A stretch of 6,972 nucleotides of DNA from Parcubacteria group bacterium. Lineage in GTDB: Bacteria; Patescibacteriota; Minisyncoccia; Phycocordibacterales; UBA2163. Within the stretch, counting starts at the first letter, position 1, and each line of letters begins with the position of its first letter. Below are positions 5,545-6,972 of this stretch, piece by piece. Under the pieces are notes generated by a model. It made no database searches and was not told the DNA's origin. It saw only the letters and a program-made list of their open reading frames with translations. The position numbers and the translations under genes were made by a program. The stretch lies in the NCBI GenBank assembly GCA_016784285.1, contig JADHUX010000026.1:1-6972 (forward strand), read 5' to 3'.

Positions 5545-6309
5545 TTAATCGTAACTCGGCACACCTACATTATCAGACTCTATAGTAATGTCAGAAAATC
5601 TTTCATCTTGAGTTACTGATATTGCACCCTGCTTTACGAGCTCAAGCATTGCAAGGAAGCTTACTATGACATTTACTTTCTCCTCCTTCCCTATCCCTGA
5701 AAATTCTTTAAAACTCATTCTAAGTCCTTTGGTAATCCTAGTGGCTAAGTTTTCCATCACTTCCTCAAGTGAGATAACCTTTTCTACTACTTTTTTAGGT
5801 ATTGTAGCGACTTTCTTCGGCAAATTATGAAGTACTGACATTATCCCTTCTTTTATCTTAACAGTAGACAAATCTTCGTCTGGTGAGAATACTGGTGTAA
5901 TGTCTTTTGAGAAGGTTTTTGGATACATAACATTCTTACCAAACTGCTTTATAACATGCATTGATAGTTCTTTCATCTTCTGGTGAAGCTTTAACCTTTT
6001 CTCTAAGTCATCAATGCTTTCTTGCTCCTCAGAAGAAAGATCTAAAGTCGGCAAAAGTGACTTTGATTTAATAAGTACAAGAGTTGATGCGACCAAGATA
6101 AAGTCAGCAGTGCTTGCCATAGGGAAATCTTCCTGCTTGTTTACATGCTCAATGTAGTCGTCAGCGACAGAAGCGAGAGATATGTCACTTATAAATAGCT
6201 TTCTCTTTTCAATAAGATTAAGCAAAAGCTCAAGTGGCCCTTCAAATACTTGTGTTTTTACGGTGTATTCTGAAGTTCCATCAAAATCTTGACTTTCTTT
6301 ATTATTCAT
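5545..6309 (-). CDS. scpA: ScpA, segregation and condensation protein A (kleisin)
   Basis: ScpA is the kleisin that bridges the SMC dimer heads and recruits ScpB, organising the chromosome for segregation. The 254 residues fit the family. The N-terminal SMC-neck-binding part has FEGPLELLLNLIEKRKL (22-38), then ISLASVADDYIEHV (43-56) and LVASTLVLIKSKSLLP (72-87). A charged helical linker (about 93-125) and the ScpB-binding middle follow. The C-terminal winged helix, which docks on the SMC head, has VNVIVSFLAMLELVKQGAI (212-230) and then FSDI (238-241). No smc gene lies in the window. The start at 6309 has no Shine-Dalgarno site, and the gene diverges from the small plus-strand gene at 6378. 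Confidence 0.95.
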   Translation of the reverse strand: MNNKESQDFDGTSEYTVKTQVFEGPLELLLNLIEKRKLFISDISLASVADDYIEHVNKQEDFPMASTADFILVASTLVLIKSKSLLPTLDLSSEEQESIDDLEKRLKLHQKMKELSMHVIKQFGKNVMYPKTFSKDITPVFSPDEDLSTVKIKEGIMSVLHNLPKKVATIPKKVVEKVISLEEVMENLATRITKGLRMSFKEFSGIGKEEKVNVIVSFLAMLELVKQGAISVTQDERFSDITIESDNVGVPSYD

Positions 6310-6315
6310 GTTACT

Positions 6316-6343
6316 TTGTATGTAGAAATATAACTAACATAAT
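6316..6343 (+). promoter_or_regulatory. Promoter of the small plus-strand gene
   Basis: TTGTAT (6316-6321) and CATAAT (6338-6343) are separated by 16 bases and resemble a sigma-70-type promoter. Transcription would start near 6350, leaving a leader of about 28 bases that includes the Shine-Dalgarno site. It lies back to back with the start region of scpA. Confidence 0.5.
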
Positions 6344-6355
6344 CTTATTCTAACA
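6327..6355 (-). promoter_or_regulatory. Possible weak promoter of scpA
   Basis: On the minus strand TATATT (6332-6327) could be a -10 box, with TGTTAG (6355-6350) 17 bases upstream as a poor -35. It is the best candidate found in the 68-base divergent gap. It overlaps the plus-strand promoter, so the two could interfere. In AT-rich DNA this match is weak evidence. Confidence 0.25.
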
Positions 6356-6364
6356 TATTTTTAG

Positions 6365-6371
6365 AAAGGAG
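6365..6371 (+). promoter_or_regulatory. Shine-Dalgarno site AAAGGAG
   Basis: AAAGGAG sits six bases before the ATG at 6378, an ideal spacing, and fixes that start codon. It is the only clear Shine-Dalgarno site in front of any gene start in the window. Confidence 0.8.
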
Positions 6372-6377
6372 TTTGAA

Positions 6378-6608
6378 ATGTATTATCACATATATAAAGT
6401 TATTTTTAATTTTAAAGGAAGAATTCCAGAGCCTTCCGGGATTGTTATAGTAAGAACAAAATCTTACAAGAAAAAAGCGGAGGAAATGGCAAAAAAGATA
6501 TCTGAGAAGGAACACGATTTAAGTGATTCACGTGCTTCTTTGAGGTTAATCTTAATCAAAAAGACGAAAAATATAAATGGAGAATTCATAAATACTGTAA
6601 CGGTTTAA
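6378..6608 (+). CDS. Small hypothetical protein, 76 residues
   Basis: I do not recognise this protein. It is a real gene on the evidence of a good promoter, a well-placed Shine-Dalgarno site and a strong terminator downstream. It has no Cys, no signal peptide and no membrane segment. The pattern suggests a strand (HIYKVIFNF, 4-12), a second strand (GIVIVR), a Lys/Glu-rich helix (about 28-45), then two strands (LRLILIKKT and the end FINTVTV). This would be a compact alpha/beta cytoplasmic domain with a strongly basic helix. It points away from the scp-wall operon, so no functional link is implied. Nucleic-acid binding is only a guess from the charge. Confidence 0.7.
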   Translation: MYYHIYKVIFNFKGRIPEPSGIVIVRTKSYKKKAEEMAKKISEKEHDLSDSRASLRLILIKKTKNINGEFINTVTV

Positions 6609-6679
6609 ACTACTGATTCTTTCTCATACATATAAAAAGCTATTTTATATAACGTATACGAAAGTTTTTTCTATTACTC

Positions 6680-6714
6680 AACCATATCAAGGGCTACCCT
6701 TGATATGGTTTTTT
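6680..6714 (+). terminator. Strong intrinsic terminator after the small gene
   Basis: AACCATATCAAGGG (6680-6693) and CCCTTGATATGGTT (6697-6710) form a perfect 14-bp stem around the 3-base loop CTA. A T tract of six (6709-6714) runs from the end of the stem. It lies 71 bases after the stop at 6608 and seven bases before the stop of the convergent gene. On the minus strand there is no T tract, so it mainly serves the plus-strand gene. Confidence 0.9.
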
Positions 6715-6720
6715 AGAATC

Positions 6721-6972
6721 TTATACCAAGGACAGTTCTTGGGGAGAGTGGAATTCTTTCACTATATCTTTAAAATCATTTAATTCAGATAAGTTTTCTG
6801 AAAAAGTATCTTTGTTAAGAATTGAACTTTCAGGTCGATTATTTATAAAATAATCATAATAACTTGAGTATTTGTAATTTTTAATAAAATCCTCAACTGA
6901 CCTTGTATTAAGAAAAGGGTAGCCCTTTTCTTTCCAATCTTTATCTATTAATTTAACAGGATTAAGATGTAT
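6721..6972 (-). CDS. C-terminal 83 residues of an unknown protein
   Basis: The minus strand is open from the window edge to a TAA at 6723-6721, in the frame that begins with ATA at 6972. The translated end is rich in Asn, Asp, Lys and aromatic residues (for example KDWKEKGYPFLNTRSVEDF and NYKYSSYYDYF) and looks like a soluble protein. I see no recognisable motif. Its start and most of its sequence lie beyond the window. It converges with the small gene, with the terminator between them. Being open for 83 codons in AT-rich DNA, with normal residue composition, supports a real gene but does not prove it. Confidence 0.6.
   Translation of the reverse strand: MHLNPVKLIDKDWKEKGYPFLNTRSVEDFIKNYKYSSYYDYFINNRPESSILNKDTFSENLSELNDFKDIVKEFHSPQELSLV

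Noticed and set aside
6728..6744. Small inverted repeat CCAAG/CTTGG near the end of the partial minus-strand gene
   Set aside because: It is only a 5-bp stem inside coding sequence without a T tract, and no more than expected by chance.
6689..6927. Inverted 13-base match AAGGGCTACCCTT in the terminator (6689-6701) and in the partial gene (6915-6927)
   Set aside because: Both are near-palindromes, so a match in either orientation is easy to get. One is a terminator stem and the other codes for KGYPF. No longer homology flanks them.

Overview
The window is an AT-rich bacterial chromosome segment dominated by one strand. Reading along the minus strand, the order is: C-terminal part of an unknown gene (6972-6721), scpA, scpB, a D-Ala-D-Ala carboxypeptidase, mraY, a secreted Cys-rich protein, ftsW and the first 257 codons of murG. 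A 76-residue unknown protein (6378-6608) is the only complete gene on the plus strand. The gene order is a fragment of the division/cell-wall (dcw) cluster. The reduced gene set, very short gaps, near absence of Shine-Dalgarno sites, and a secreted protein with an N-terminus of a type I associate with Candidatus Parcubacteria suggest a Candidate Phyla Radiation (Patescibacteria) organism. That placement is inference; no rRNA or other marker is present.

Functionally, ScpA and ScpB are the non-SMC subunits of the chromosome condensin. MraY makes lipid I, MurG converts it to lipid II, FtsW polymerises lipid II at the septum, and the carboxypeptidase trims the pentapeptide. The window therefore joins chromosome segregation to septal wall synthesis. 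murD, which often lies between mraY and ftsW, is missing from that slot. A secreted protein with its own promoter and terminator sits there instead.

The most unusual signal is non-coding. The two widest gaps inside the wall cluster, mraY/secreted gene (2763-2944) and ftsW/murG (773-868), each carry a long imperfect hairpin. Read in opposite orientations, the two share the same borders (CGCGGRAAAAG at one side, CTTGAGGAGYG at the other). Both have the same plan: outer stem, 5x5 purine internal loop, inner stem. The paired bases differ between copies in a compensatory way, so this looks like a dispersed palindromic element or a conserved structured RNA family. I do not recognise it.

A second pattern is in the start sites. 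scpB, the secreted gene and ftsW each have a perfect TATAAT 6-8 nt before the ATG and no Shine-Dalgarno site, which predicts leaderless mRNAs. The small plus-strand gene instead has a classical AAAGGAG site and is followed by a strong intrinsic terminator. The MraY here also lacks several residues that are nearly invariant in the family.
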